Shown here piece by piece: positions 42,130-49,270 of a stretch of DNA of 49,270 nucleotides. The stretch is from positions 1 to 49,270 of the forward strand of contig JALNYZ010000031.1 in the NCBI GenBank assembly GCA_023229575.1. Reading direction: 5' to 3'. The stretch comes from Prolixibacteraceae bacterium. GTDB taxonomy: Bacteria > Bacteroidota > Bacteroidia > Bacteroidales > Prolixibacteraceae. The position numbers and the translations under genes are program-made. Position 1 is the stretch's first letter. Each line of letters begins with the position of its first letter. A model generated the notes under the pieces. The model saw only the letters and a list, made by a program, of their open reading frames with translations. It made no database searches and was not told where the DNA came from.

Positions 42130-44142
42130 ATGGAACGAGACCTACAGCAGGAATTGAACGACTTACGGAAATCTTACAACTCCCTAAAAGCGCATTTCGA
42201 CAGCTATGTTCTTGAACACGATCAGGTGGTAAAGGAACTAAAAGAAAGTGAACAAAGATTCGAACTTTTGTTCGACAAAGCGCCTCTTGGTTACCAATCC
42301 CTTGACTTTGATGGTAATTTTATTGAGGTGAACCAGCGGTGGTCGGATACGCTTGGATACCCCAGGGAGGAAGTTATCGGGAAGTGGTTTGGCGATTTCC
42401 TCTCGCCAGCATACAGGGAAGGATTCAGGAAGCGATTTCCCCTGTTCAAAGAGAGAGGACTGATTCACAGCGAATTTGAAATGGTTCATAAAAATGGGGA
42501 TTTACTTTTTATTGCTTTCGACGGGCGGATAGGTAAAAATCAGGATGGCAGTTTCAAGCAAACCCATTGTATATTGCAGGACATCACCCAAAGTAAAATT
42601 GCAGAAAAAGCGTTACGGGAAAGTGAAGAGACGTATCGAATGCTGTTTGACAGTATCGATGATGCCGTATTTATTTCTGAATCCACTGGAGATGGAAGAT
42701 CAAACAGGTTTGTCAAGGTTAACAAGATTGCCTGCCTGCGCCTGGGCTACACAGAAGAAGAACTGTTGACAAAAAGTTCTGCCGATATCAATTCAGAAAG
42801 GATGCAGTCTATGGTGGCTTCCCTCATGCAAGATCTGCTAAAAAGAAAGCATACGGTTTTTGAAACAGAGCATGTAACAAAATACGGCAGGACGATTCCG
42901 GTTGAGATAAGCACCAATACTGAGCAAAAAAATGGCAAATTCATTTTCCATTCCATAGCGCGAGATATCTCTGAAAGGAAAAAAGCTGAAATGGAATTAA
43001 TTAAGTCCAAAGAACTGGCGGAGCAAAGTAACCGGCTTAAAACAGCCTTTCTCGCGAACATGAGCCATGAAATCCGAACCCCGATGAATGGCATTCTGGG
43101 TTTTGCGGGACTCCTGAAAGAGCAAAATCTCACGGGAGAAGATCAGCAATCCTACATCAATCTGATTGAAAAGAGTGGGGCCAGAATGCTAAACCTCATC
43201 AACGACCTTATTGACTTATCTAAAGTCGAATCCGGCATGATGGAGATTAGCTTTACCTACACCAACCTAAACGATAAACTCGACTTCCTTTATAATTTTT
43301 TCAAATCAGAAGCAGCACAGAAAGGTCTGGATTTTTATTTAGAGAGTAAGATTTCCCCCAAAGAGGCCATTGTTTCCACCGATCAGGACAAGCTCTTTTC
43401 CATCCTTGCCAATCTCATCAAAAATGCACTCAAATTTACCACTCGTGGAAGTATCAGATTTGGCGGTGAGTTGAAGGGGGAAAATTTCGAATTCTTTGTC
43501 AGGGATACCGGTATTGGCATCCAGGAGGAGAAACAAAAAATTATTTTCGACAGCTTTATGCAAGCCGATTCAAGTCTTTCGAGGGGATTCGAAGGAGCAG
43601 GTCTCGGACTCTCCATCTCGAAGGCTTATGTTGAAATGCTGGGTGGTGAGATTTGGCTTGAATCAGAAGTAGGTGTCGGATCCAGCTTTTATTTTACACT
43701 TCCCCTGGTAAAGAAAACAATGACAGAAACAGCCATAACGGAACAATTACTATCCAATATTGACCGGGAAAACCCAGGTAAAACCATTCTAATTGCCGAA
43801 GATGATGAGGATTCCATGATCTATCTTTCAATTTTGGTAAGAAACATGGAATACAAATTATTACAGGCAAGATCGGGAACACAGGCTGTTGAAATTTGCC
43901 ACAACAATCCGGATATCGACCTGATCCTTATGGATATCAAGATGCCTTTCATGGATGGGGTTTCGGCAACCAAACTCATCAGGGAATTTTGTCCCAACCT
44001 GGTTGTCATTGCTCAAACAGCCTATGCCCTAGAAATTGAAAAAGAAAAGTATGGTGGGATTTTTGATGCTTACCTGACAAAACCAGTCAATGCCAATGAG
44101 TTAAGACAAATCATCAACCAATATCTGGTTGCCGGCAGCTAA
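42130..44142 (+). CDS. Hybrid sensor histidine kinase (PAS-PAS-HisKA-HATPase-REC)
   Basis: A 670-residue soluble sensor with no membrane segment. Residues about 1-35 are a coiled coil, about 38-150 and 155-275 two PAS domains (the second ends I-A-R-D-I-S-E-R-K-K-A-E). HisKA follows with the phosphorylated His313 in M-S-H-E-I-R-T-P-M-N-G-I-L-G-F. The ATPase has the N-box N-L-I-K-N-A-L-K-F, D-T-G-I-G-I and G-A-G-L-G-L-S-I-S-K. A receiver (about 550-665) has the acidic pair E-D-D-E-D, D602 in L-I-L-M-D-I-K-M-P and a K in L-T-K-P. All catalytic residues are intact. It probably passes phosphate from its own REC to a separate histidine phosphotransfer protein; none is nearby. DUF1697 follows 7 bp later. 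Confidence 0.93.
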   Translation: MERDLQQELNDLRKSYNSLKAHFDSYVLEHDQVVKELKESEQRFELLFDKAPLGYQSLDFDGNFIEVNQRWSDTLGYPREEVIGKWFGDFLSPAYREGFRKRFPLFKERGLIHSEFEMVHKNGDLLFIAFDGRIGKNQDGSFKQTHCILQDITQSKIAEKALRESEETYRMLFDSIDDAVFISESTGDGRSNRFVKVNKIACLRLGYTEEELLTKSSADINSERMQSMVASLMQDLLKRKHTVFETEHVTKYGRTIPVEISTNTEQKNGKFIFHSIARDISERKKAEMELIKSKELAEQSNRLKTAFLANMSHEIRTPMNGILGFAGLLKEQNLTGEDQQSYINLIEKSGARMLNLINDLIDLSKVESGMMEISFTYTNLNDKLDFLYNFFKSEAAQKGLDFYLESKISPKEAIVSTDQDKLFSILANLIKNALKFTTRGSIRFGGELKGENFEFFVRDTGIGIQEEKQKIIFDSFMQADSSLSRGFEGAGLGLSISKAYVEMLGGEIWLESEVGVGSSFYFTLPLVKKTMTETAITEQLLSNIDRENPGKTILIAEDDEDSMIYLSILVRNMEYKLLQARSGTQAVEICHNNPDIDLILMDIKMPFMDGVSATKLIREFCPNLVVIAQTAYALEIEKEKYGGIFDAYLTKPVNANELRQIINQYLVAGS

Positions 44143-44149
44143 ACCCAGT

Positions 44150-44704
44150 ATGGAAACCTATATCTCGCTACTGAGGGGAATCAATGTCGGAGGGAACCGC
44201 CTTCTCAGGATGAATGATTTGCAGCAGATGTACTTTGACCTTGGGTTTACCGACTGTCAAACTTACATCCAAAGCGGGAATGTAGTTTTCAGGTATCAGA
44301 AAACCAATCCTGCGGAACTTGAATCTGGAATTTCCCGGAAAATTTTTGAGAAATTTAGCTTTATGGTACCCGCTATTGTAAAAGAGGTGAATGATTTGAG
44401 GTCGATTGCTGCCAATAACCCTTTGATTCTTGAAATGCCGGATAAGATAGAACATTTTCATGTGACTTTGTTGTCGGCAAATCCGGATTCAGAGAAGTTG
44501 GATCAAATAAAAAATGAGAACTTTCGCCCAGTCGAATTCAGACTAATTGGTAGTGCAATCTATCTCTTTTGTCCCGATGGATACAGCAAATCAAAACTTA
44601 CCAACGGCTATTTGGAAAACAAACTGGGGATCAAAGCAACAACCAGAAATTGGAGAACGATTACCGAATTGATCCGGATGGCAGAAAAAATATCAATTTT
44701 ATAA
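44150..44704 (+). CDS. DUF1697-family protein
   Basis: A 184-residue protein of the DUF1697 family, seen by M-E-T-Y-I-S-L-L-R-G-I-N-V-G-G-N-R, then D-C-Q-T-Y-I-Q-S-G-N-V-V-F, and the C-terminal A-T-T-R-N-W-R-T-I-T-E-L. The family function is unknown; structures suggest an RNA- or nucleotide-binding ferredoxin-like fold. The frame extends upstream to a TTG at 44129 inside the previous gene, but the ATG at 44150 gives the conserved start, 7 bp after the kinase stop. It is followed by the Tag gene, as part of a run of small same-strand genes. Confidence 0.9.
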   Translation: METYISLLRGINVGGNRLLRMNDLQQMYFDLGFTDCQTYIQSGNVVFRYQKTNPAELESGISRKIFEKFSFMVPAIVKEVNDLRSIAANNPLILEMPDKIEHFHVTLLSANPDSEKLDQIKNENFRPVEFRLIGSAIYLFCPDGYSKSKLTNGYLENKLGIKATTRNWRTITELIRMAEKISIL

Positions 44705-44727
44705 AAAATAAAAATCCTGAATCTTCC

Positions 44728-45282
44728 ATGGAAAAACCAAAATCGTATTGTGAAGCCGTAGAACACTACGATCCATCCAACGTTCACCGGATCTACCACG
44801 ATCAAAAATATGGCTTTCTGATCGAAGATGACAATGAACTGTTTGAATTACTGATTCTTGAAATCTTCCAGGCCGGGTTAAGCTGGTCCACGATTCTCAA
44901 CAAAAGAACTAACTTTCAGAAGGCCTTTCACCAATTCAACATTCCGGTAGTGGCTGCTTACCAGGAAGCCGACAGGCAACGTTTGTTAAATGATGCGGGT
45001 ATCGTACGAAACCGTCTGAAAATCGAAGCGGCCATTCACAACGCCAACGTCCTTTTGCGGTTGAAAAGCGAATTTGGCTCTTTTAAAAATTGGCTGAACC
45101 TGAACCATCCCCGTTCAAAAGAGGATTGGGTAAAACTATTTAAGAAAACCTTCAGGTTTACCGGAGGTGAAATTGTGAACGAATTCATGATGAGCGCCGG
45201 TTATCTGCCTGGCGCCCATATCGAAAGTTGTCCGGTATACAGGGATGCAATCAATTCAAATCCTCCATGGCAGAGAAAATAG
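44728..45282 (+). CDS. tag: DNA-3-methyladenine glycosylase I
   Basis: A 184-residue helix-hairpin-helix base-excision enzyme that removes 3-methyladenine from alkylated DNA. Zinc ligands are conserved: Cys8 (S-Y-C-E-A-V), His24 (I-Y-H-D-Q-K-Y-G), and a C-terminal H-x3-C pair in A-H-I-E-S-C. The base-binding E-I-F-Q-A-G-L-S-W-S-T-I-L-N-K-R segment follows the family closely. I use the ATG at 44728; the frame extends back to 44569 within the DUF1697 gene but the extra part is not conserved. The downstream YdeI-like gene begins 16 bp inside its 3' end, so they are coupled. Confidence 0.92.
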   Translation: MEKPKSYCEAVEHYDPSNVHRIYHDQKYGFLIEDDNELFELLILEIFQAGLSWSTILNKRTNFQKAFHQFNIPVVAAYQEADRQRLLNDAGIVRNRLKIEAAIHNANVLLRLKSEFGSFKNWLNLNHPRSKEDWVKLFKKTFRFTGGEIVNEFMMSAGYLPGAHIESCPVYRDAINSNPPWQRK

Positions 45283-45848
45283 AACAACCAATTCTGGCCT
45301 TCAGCTCCCAATCGGAATGGAGGAAATGGCTCGAACAGAATCATGCCATCTCCAACGGAATCTGGCTAAAATTTTACAAAAAGGGATCGGGCACATCCAC
45401 GGTAGTATATGCCGAAGCCCTGGATGAGGCGCTCTGTTTCGGATGGATCGATGGTCAACTGAAACGGGGGGATGAAAAATTCTACATTCAACGGTTTACC
45501 CCCCGCAGGGCGCGCAGCATGTGGTCGAAAAGGAATATTGGGATCGTAGCCCGTTTGGAAAAGGAGGGAAAAATGCACCCCGCCGGAGAGAAAGCCATCG
45601 AAGCTGCCAAAGCCGATGGCAGATGGGAGAGCGCCTACGATTCGCCGGGCAACATGAAAGTTCCCGAAGAGCTGCTGCTTGAACTGGCGAACGCGCCGGA
45701 GAGCCTTGCTTTTTTTGAGTCGTTGAACAAAGTCAACAGATTCTCCATCTGCTGGAGAATTCAATCCGCAAAAAACCAGGTTATCAGAGAGAAGCGGATG
45801 AAGGTTATTCTGAAAATGCTGGCAAAAGGTGAAAAATTGCACCCATAA
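45267..45848 (+). CDS. YdeI/OmpD-associated-type protein (DUF1801-linked family)
   Basis: A 193-residue cytoplasmic protein with the YdeI family signature W-L-K-F-Y-K-K-G-S-G, A-L-D-E-A-L-C-F-G-W-I-D-G-Q, and F-T-P-R-R-A-R-S-M-W-S-K-R-N. E. coli YdeI is linked to resistance to some peptides and to stress, but the biochemical activity is unknown. The ATG at 45267 overlaps the Tag gene by 16 bp, which suggests translational coupling. A longer TTG-initiated frame from 45228 is less likely. It is probably in one operon with tag. Confidence 0.88.
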   Translation: MAEKIEQPILAFSSQSEWRKWLEQNHAISNGIWLKFYKKGSGTSTVVYAEALDEALCFGWIDGQLKRGDEKFYIQRFTPRRARSMWSKRNIGIVARLEKEGKMHPAGEKAIEAAKADGRWESAYDSPGNMKVPEELLLELANAPESLAFFESLNKVNRFSICWRIQSAKNQVIREKRMKVILKMLAKGEKLHP

Positions 45849-45964
45849 TACCAATGACTCAACACTACCCTGACTCATGGATAATGCACCATTGCATTAA
45901 TCTTCATCATCCTTGGGTAGATCGGATCTGAACAGATAGCTATTGTCTTGGAAATTAACAAAAT
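45849..45964. other. Intergenic region, no feature seen
   Basis: 116 bp between the YdeI-like gene and the following GNAT gene. A TGCACCATTGCAT word (about 45885-45898) is the only notable symmetry, short and probably by chance. Confidence 0.3.
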
Positions 45965-46573
45965 ATGGAGAGAAAAGCGAAACCCGACGGTGAATTTTTA
46001 AGTCAGCTTACCTTTGAACCCTTAAGCAAAGAGAACTGGACAAAGTTTGTGCAACTATTTGGCCCAAGGGGAGCCTGCGGAAATTGTTGGTGCATGTATT
46101 ACCGACTAAGCAAACCGGATTATCAGGAAGGCAAGGCCAATGACGGGAATAAGGAAGCCATGCACAATCTTGTAATGGACAACAAACCGACCGGAATTCT
46201 TGGCTTTTATGACGGTATACCGGTAGCATGGTGCGCCTTTGCCCCCCGTGAGCATTTTATAAAACTTGAAAAATCAAGAGTCCACAAACGAATAGACGAC
46301 CAGGAAGTTTGGTCGATACCCTGCTTTTTCGTGGCCAAAGAGTTCAGACGACAAGGCGTTACAGTTGAATTGCTGAAAGGGGTGATCAGCTATGCCAAAG
46401 AGAAAGGGATCAAAATTATAGAAGCCTATCCAGCGATTCCGACTAAGGAGATCCTTCCCGACTCCTTTGCATGGATTGGACTGTACAAATCCTTCGAACG
46501 GGCGGGTTTTGAAATAGCTGACAGAAGTTCGAAAAACAGGCCTATGGTACGTTATTACACAGACAAAGAGTAA
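45965..46573 (+). CDS. GNAT-family N-acetyltransferase with Cys-rich motif
   Basis: A 202-residue acetyltransferase. Its CoA-binding segment is F-V-A-K-E-F-R-R-Q-G-V-T-V-E-L-L-K-G (R-x-x-G-V type) at about 118-135. An unusual N-terminal C-G-N-C-W-C-M-Y-Y-R stretch (about residues 37-46) is shared with a known GNAT subgroup and could bind metal. The partner substrate is unknown. It begins after a 116-bp gap, and it is followed by a short ORF and a lipoprotein gene. Confidence 0.85.
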   Translation: MERKAKPDGEFLSQLTFEPLSKENWTKFVQLFGPRGACGNCWCMYYRLSKPDYQEGKANDGNKEAMHNLVMDNKPTGILGFYDGIPVAWCAFAPREHFIKLEKSRVHKRIDDQEVWSIPCFFVAKEFRRQGVTVELLKGVISYAKEKGIKIIEAYPAIPTKEILPDSFAWIGLYKSFERAGFEIADRSSKNRPMVRYYTDKE

Positions 46574-46648
46574 TTTCAGGAAAATGAAGACGGGAATGGC
46601 ATTGTTTGCAAACGCGGAAAAAATGAAGCAGAGAGGATTCACCGAATA

Positions 46649-46837
46649 ATGAATTCAAAGTTGACAGTAAAAAACGGACAATTGATACGAAAAAAAGAAT
46701 ATTTCGTTGATTGTATTTGGTTTACGGAATTTAGCATAGGATATTTGTTACAACTTTTTACTTATCTTAATAAGGGTTCTGTTTATTTAACGATTGACCG
46801 GCAACAAGTATCATTGGCATTCAATAAATTTGAATAA
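46649..46837 (+). CDS. Possible small hypothetical protein, 62 aa
   Basis: A 62-codon frame on the same strand as its neighbours. It overlaps by one base the stop of a 21-codon frame (46584-46649). It has no recognised motif; the middle is hydrophobic (FSIGYLLQLFTYL) but weak as a membrane helix. It lies in a 330-bp gap between GNAT and lipoprotein genes and could be real or random; AT-rich codon use makes it uncertain. Confidence 0.35.
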   Translation: MNSKLTVKNGQLIRKKEYFVDCIWFTEFSIGYLLQLFTYLNKGSVYLTIDRQQVSLAFNKFE

Positions 46838-46903
46838 ATAAACGCTGAGCTTTCAAGTTGAACCCGGGATTAAAAAGTAAAGTGAACTTAAAAACAAAAT
46901 ACA

Positions 46904-47680
46904 ATGGAAACTTTTATGAATCAAACTAAAGGCAATGTTAGCGGAATACTCCGTATGGGAAAGAGAAACATGTGGGGCCTTGCTCTTATTTTGATCGTCC
47001 TTCTATCGGGTTGCAGTATGCCAACAGTAGCTCAAAAGGTAGCAGTAAGCATAAATTTCAATTTGCCTTCATGGGCCCCCTATTACGACAACGCTAATCT
47101 GGTTCGCTATTATTACTTTCCAGATATAGAGTGCTATTACGATGTCATGAACCGGGAGTTCATTTACATGGAGGATGGGGAATGGATGTTTGGCCGTTCG
47201 TTGCCGCCTGTTTACAGATGGTTCGATCTTGACAACTGTTTCATTGTCGCATTGAATACCCGTGTTTTTGAACCATGGAGGCACTTCAACTATTATGTTT
47301 CCCATTACCCGCGCTATTATTACCGTACTGTTTACAGGGACCGCTACCGTGATCGTAACCGCCCCTTGCGTGGATTCAACGAAAACGAGCGGGATGTGGT
47401 CTACAACCGCCGTTCAGACAGGGAGAACAACTCATTCGAACGCCGAAACGAAGAACGGAGGGAAGATAACAACCGCTTCGAAAACAGGGAAGAAAACAGC
47501 GTCAGGCGCAATTTCCCGGAGAGAAGGGTTGAACCTTCCCGTTCGGCCCAACCGGTACAGTATTTTGGAAAGGAAGTTGGACGACCGGTGAGGGTCCAAA
47601 GAAACATGAAGAGAGCTGATGATGTAAAAATCAGGGAAAACAAAGGTGTAAAACGTGAAAAAGAGGGCCGTCAAAGATAA
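46904..47680 (+). CDS. Surface lipoprotein with aromatic-rich head and Arg-rich tail
   Basis: A 258-residue exported protein seen in several Bacteroidota but unassigned. A hydrophobic leader (about residues 23-36) ends in the lipobox L-S-G-C with Cys37, so it is probably a lipoprotein. The head is Tyr- and Trp-rich (V-R-Y-Y-Y-F-P-D-I-E-C-Y-Y-D, F-D-L-D-N-C-F-I-V-A-L-N), then a polyvalent region of R-x-R-D repeats, and the tail from about 150 is very rich in Arg, Asn and Glu (low complexity). The tail is likely disordered and may bind polyanions. The start codon may be the second Met (46916). No operon partner is evident. Confidence 0.8.
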   Translation: METFMNQTKGNVSGILRMGKRNMWGLALILIVLLSGCSMPTVAQKVAVSINFNLPSWAPYYDNANLVRYYYFPDIECYYDVMNREFIYMEDGEWMFGRSLPPVYRWFDLDNCFIVALNTRVFEPWRHFNYYVSHYPRYYYRTVYRDRYRDRNRPLRGFNENERDVVYNRRSDRENNSFERRNEERREDNNRFENREENSVRRNFPERRVEPSRSAQPVQYFGKEVGRPVRVQRNMKRADDVKIRENKGVKREKEGRQR

Positions 47681-47707
47681 TTTCATATCTCAAAAAGATA
47701 GATTCCT

Positions 47708-48232
47708 ATGGTAGAGCTTACGACCGGTTCCATCCGGTTAAGGGGTTTTAGTGACCTGGATCAAGTCCGGCTTGCCAAACTCTGCAACAACAAGAAGATC
47801 TGGGACAACGTTCGGGATCTTTTGCCCTCCCCTTACACCGAACAAAATGCCCTGGAGTTTATCCGTCTCTGTCAGCAGGAGGTGCCGACAACTACCTTTG
47901 CCATAGAATACAATGGAGAATTGGCCGGTTGCATCGGACTGGTGAAACAGACCGATGTTTATCGACTGGGGGCGGAATTGGGATATTGGATCGGCGAACC
48001 CTATTGGGGCCTGGGAATAGCAACCCAGGCGGTAGAATTGATTACATTGTATGGATTTAACAAGCTAGGGCTTATCCGGATCTATTCAGGGGTATTTGAG
48101 TTTAATGCCGCATCGCAGAGAGTACTTGAAAAATCCGGGTTCAAACTGGAAGGGATCTTCGAGAAGTCGGTGATAAAGGACGGGAAGATCTTAAACGAAT
48201 ACAGGTACAGCAAACTAAAACCACAATCCTGA
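47708..48232 (+). CDS. GNAT-family N-acetyltransferase (RimJ/RimL-like)
   Basis: A 174-residue acetyltransferase related to the ribosomal protein N-terminal acetylases RimJ/RimL and SpeG-like enzymes. The CoA-binding region reads E-L-G-Y-W-I-G-E-P-Y-W-G-L-G-I-A-T-Q-A-V-E-L (about residues 95-115), then a conserved end N-A-A-S-Q-R-V-L-E-K-S-G-F-K-L-E-G. The substrate is unknown. It starts 27 bp after the lipoprotein gene on the same strand. Confidence 0.88.
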   Translation: MVELTTGSIRLRGFSDLDQVRLAKLCNNKKIWDNVRDLLPSPYTEQNALEFIRLCQQEVPTTTFAIEYNGELAGCIGLVKQTDVYRLGAELGYWIGEPYWGLGIATQAVELITLYGFNKLGLIRIYSGVFEFNAASQRVLEKSGFKLEGIFEKSVIKDGKILNEYRYSKLKPQS

Positions 48233-48300
48233 CCACAAATAACACAAATTGACACAAATAACGCCCGCTTTACCACAAATTACACAGATTACACAAATTA
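48233..48300. repeat. ACCACAAATAACACAAATT simple repeat
   Basis: A run of ACACAAAT-type words (ACCACAAATAACACAAATTGACACAAATAACG, then ACCACAAATTACACAGATTACACAAATT) follows the GNAT stop. The words resemble the CACAAAGG elements but show no strong inverted arms. Confidence 0.6.
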
Positions 48301-48386
48301 ACTTAAAAATTATTGTATTCGTTTCGCTGCTTCACATTTTCAACTGATATTTAGTCAGGAAATCTGCCACCAATTGAAAATCCAAA

Positions 48387-49004
48387 ATGAAGATAAATAC
48401 CAACGCCTGGAACAGGATACGCTACACCCTTTACACACCGGTTTATGATTCGATAGCCCGGATTTTCGAACAATCGAGAAAGCGATCGATCGAATCGCTG
48501 GAGGTGAAACCAGGCGACAAAGTGTTGATCGTCGGGGCAGGTACCGGACTGGATCTTGAATTCCTGCCGGGAAATTGTGAAATAACCGCCACCGACCTGA
48601 CCCCCTCGATGGTAGAGCGTATCAAAAAGAGGAACCTGCTTTTGAAGCTAAATGTTCAGGCGATGGTCATGGATGGTATGGCCCTGACATTTGCAGACCG
48701 GACCTTCGACAAGATCATCCTGCACCTGATCCTGGCCGTCATTCCCGACCCGATGGCCTGTATCAGCGAGGCATCCAGGGTACTGAAACCGGGAGGGACC
48801 ATGGTCATTTATGACAAATTTGTTCCCAAGGGGAAGAAAGTTTCGCTCCGCCGCAGTTTTGTCAACATCTTCTCCAATTTCTTCGTGACAAATCTTTCGC
48901 GCAGTGCCGAAACCATCATCGCCCACAGCGGTTTGACCCTCCTATCGGATGAACCGGCCGACTGGAAAGGTAATTTCAGATTAATCAAGTTAGTCAAAAG
49001 ATAG
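48387..49004 (+). CDS. Class I SAM-dependent methyltransferase (PE N-methyltransferase-like)
   Basis: A 205-residue methyltransferase. The SAM-binding motif I V-L-I-V-G-A-G-T-G-L-D-L-E-F-L is at about residues 47-61, the acidic residue of motif II in I-T-A-T-D-L-T, and motif III-IV M-D-G-M-A-L-T-F-A-D-R-T-F-D-K-I-I-L-H. The overall pattern and length, with V-L-K-P-G-G-T-M-V-I-Y-D-K-F, match the PmtA/UbiE-like group that methylates lipids such as phosphatidylethanolamine. The substrate is not proven. It follows a 154-bp gap with simple repeats. Confidence 0.85.
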   Translation: MKINTNAWNRIRYTLYTPVYDSIARIFEQSRKRSIESLEVKPGDKVLIVGAGTGLDLEFLPGNCEITATDLTPSMVERIKKRNLLLKLNVQAMVMDGMALTFADRTFDKIILHLILAVIPDPMACISEASRVLKPGGTMVIYDKFVPKGKKVSLRRSFVNIFSNFFVTNLSRSAETIIAHSGLTLLSDEPADWKGNFRLIKLVKR

Positions 49005-49027
49005 AGACTGTTTAAAAATTATGCGAC

Positions 49028-49205
49028 TCTCGACGGATTGCTTCCCGCTCGTGCCTCGCGGTCGCAATGACGGATCATTTTTTGGAGGTGAGGGTGGAGA
49101 GAAGGAGGCGGGCGACGATTCTAGTATTACCGAAAACTGATGCCCCGCCTCCTTCTCTCCACCCTCACAAAATCAACAGCATACCGTCATTGCGAGTGAG
49201 GACCC
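49028..49205. repeat. Nested inverted repeats at right edge
   Basis: A perfect 25-bp inverted pair (49088-49112 and 49144-49168, GGTGGAGAGAAGGAGGCGGG) encloses 31 bp. Outside it, the 'CGCAATGACGG' word (49064-49075) pairs with 'CCGTCATTGCG' (about 49183-49193), and a 'GGATTGCTTCCCGC' word precedes. The CGTCATTGCGA..GCAATCC type is a repeat found in many bacterial genomes. No gene is visible from 49005 to 49270. Confidence 0.8.
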
Positions 49206-49270
49206 AAAAATTTGGCCACAATGTGAGAATGACAGGGTGCAATTTACTAAATTTGTGTATGATCTACACA

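Noticed and set aside
1..49270. tRNA, rRNA, riboswitch or CRISPR features
   Set aside because: No cloverleaf, rRNA-like or repeat-spacer pattern was seen in any gap; short RNAs without strong structure would be missed by eye.

Overview
The window looks like chromosomal DNA of a member of the Bacteroidota. Evidence: TAnnTTTG-type -7 boxes instead of TATAAT, weak or absent Shine-Dalgarno sequences, a glmS gene paired with a DUF4954 beta-helix gene, a YaiO-type barrel, a Tat-exported aldo/keto reductase, and the palindromic and simple-sequence intergenic repeats common in this phylum. I cannot place it below phylum with confidence. I saw no rRNA or tRNA gene and no CRISPR array.

Left end (1-6255) is visibly more AT-rich than most of the rest and looks accessory. 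It holds the start of a gene running off the edge (perhaps an IS630-type transposase), an orphan gene, and a tight four-gene operon (1016-6255). The operon encodes a 69-residue protein, a membrane protein with coiled coils on both sides of its membrane segments, an exported protein with a von Willebrand A-like pattern, and a 1016-residue class A penicillin-binding protein whose N-terminal third is a bundle of about ten membrane helices. This operon is the best candidate for an undescribed system.

6439-9407 carries a B3/B4-domain protein, a DUF4143 ATPase and an MNT/HEPN toxin-antitoxin pair. 9531-17461 is an envelope block: PAP2 phosphatase, two LTA-synthase-like phospho-transferases around a YaiO-type barrel, and an OmpA lipoprotein. 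17951-30715 is mostly housekeeping: type II NADH dehydrogenase, MATE exporter, a small haem-binding protein, HD hydrolase, uracil-xanthine permease, acetyl-CoA synthetase, a divergent acyl-ligase/ACP/acyltransferase fusion, a lipase-like lipoprotein, a GNAT enzyme and a small secreted protein. 31015-38087 has an orphan KilA-N protein, an aldo/keto reductase with a C-terminal Fn3-like domain, a decayed cfa gene, glmS and its DUF4954 partner. 38261-44142 has a PAS/LuxR regulator, a Gfo/Idh/MocA remnant, prfB with its programmed +1 frameshift, recX, mobA and a hybrid histidine kinase. 44150-49004 is a run of small same-strand genes: DUF1697, Tag glycosylase, YdeI-like, two GNATs, an Arg-rich lipoprotein and a methyltransferase.

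Repeats of several families sit in the intergenic gaps, often between convergent gene ends. One runs into the 5' end of the PAP2 gene. An 80-bp near-perfect palindrome joins recX to prfB. Two genes survive only as fragments (cfa and Gfo/Idh/MocA), so gene decay is going on in this neighbourhood. Domain calls come from reading motifs by eye; no database search was run.
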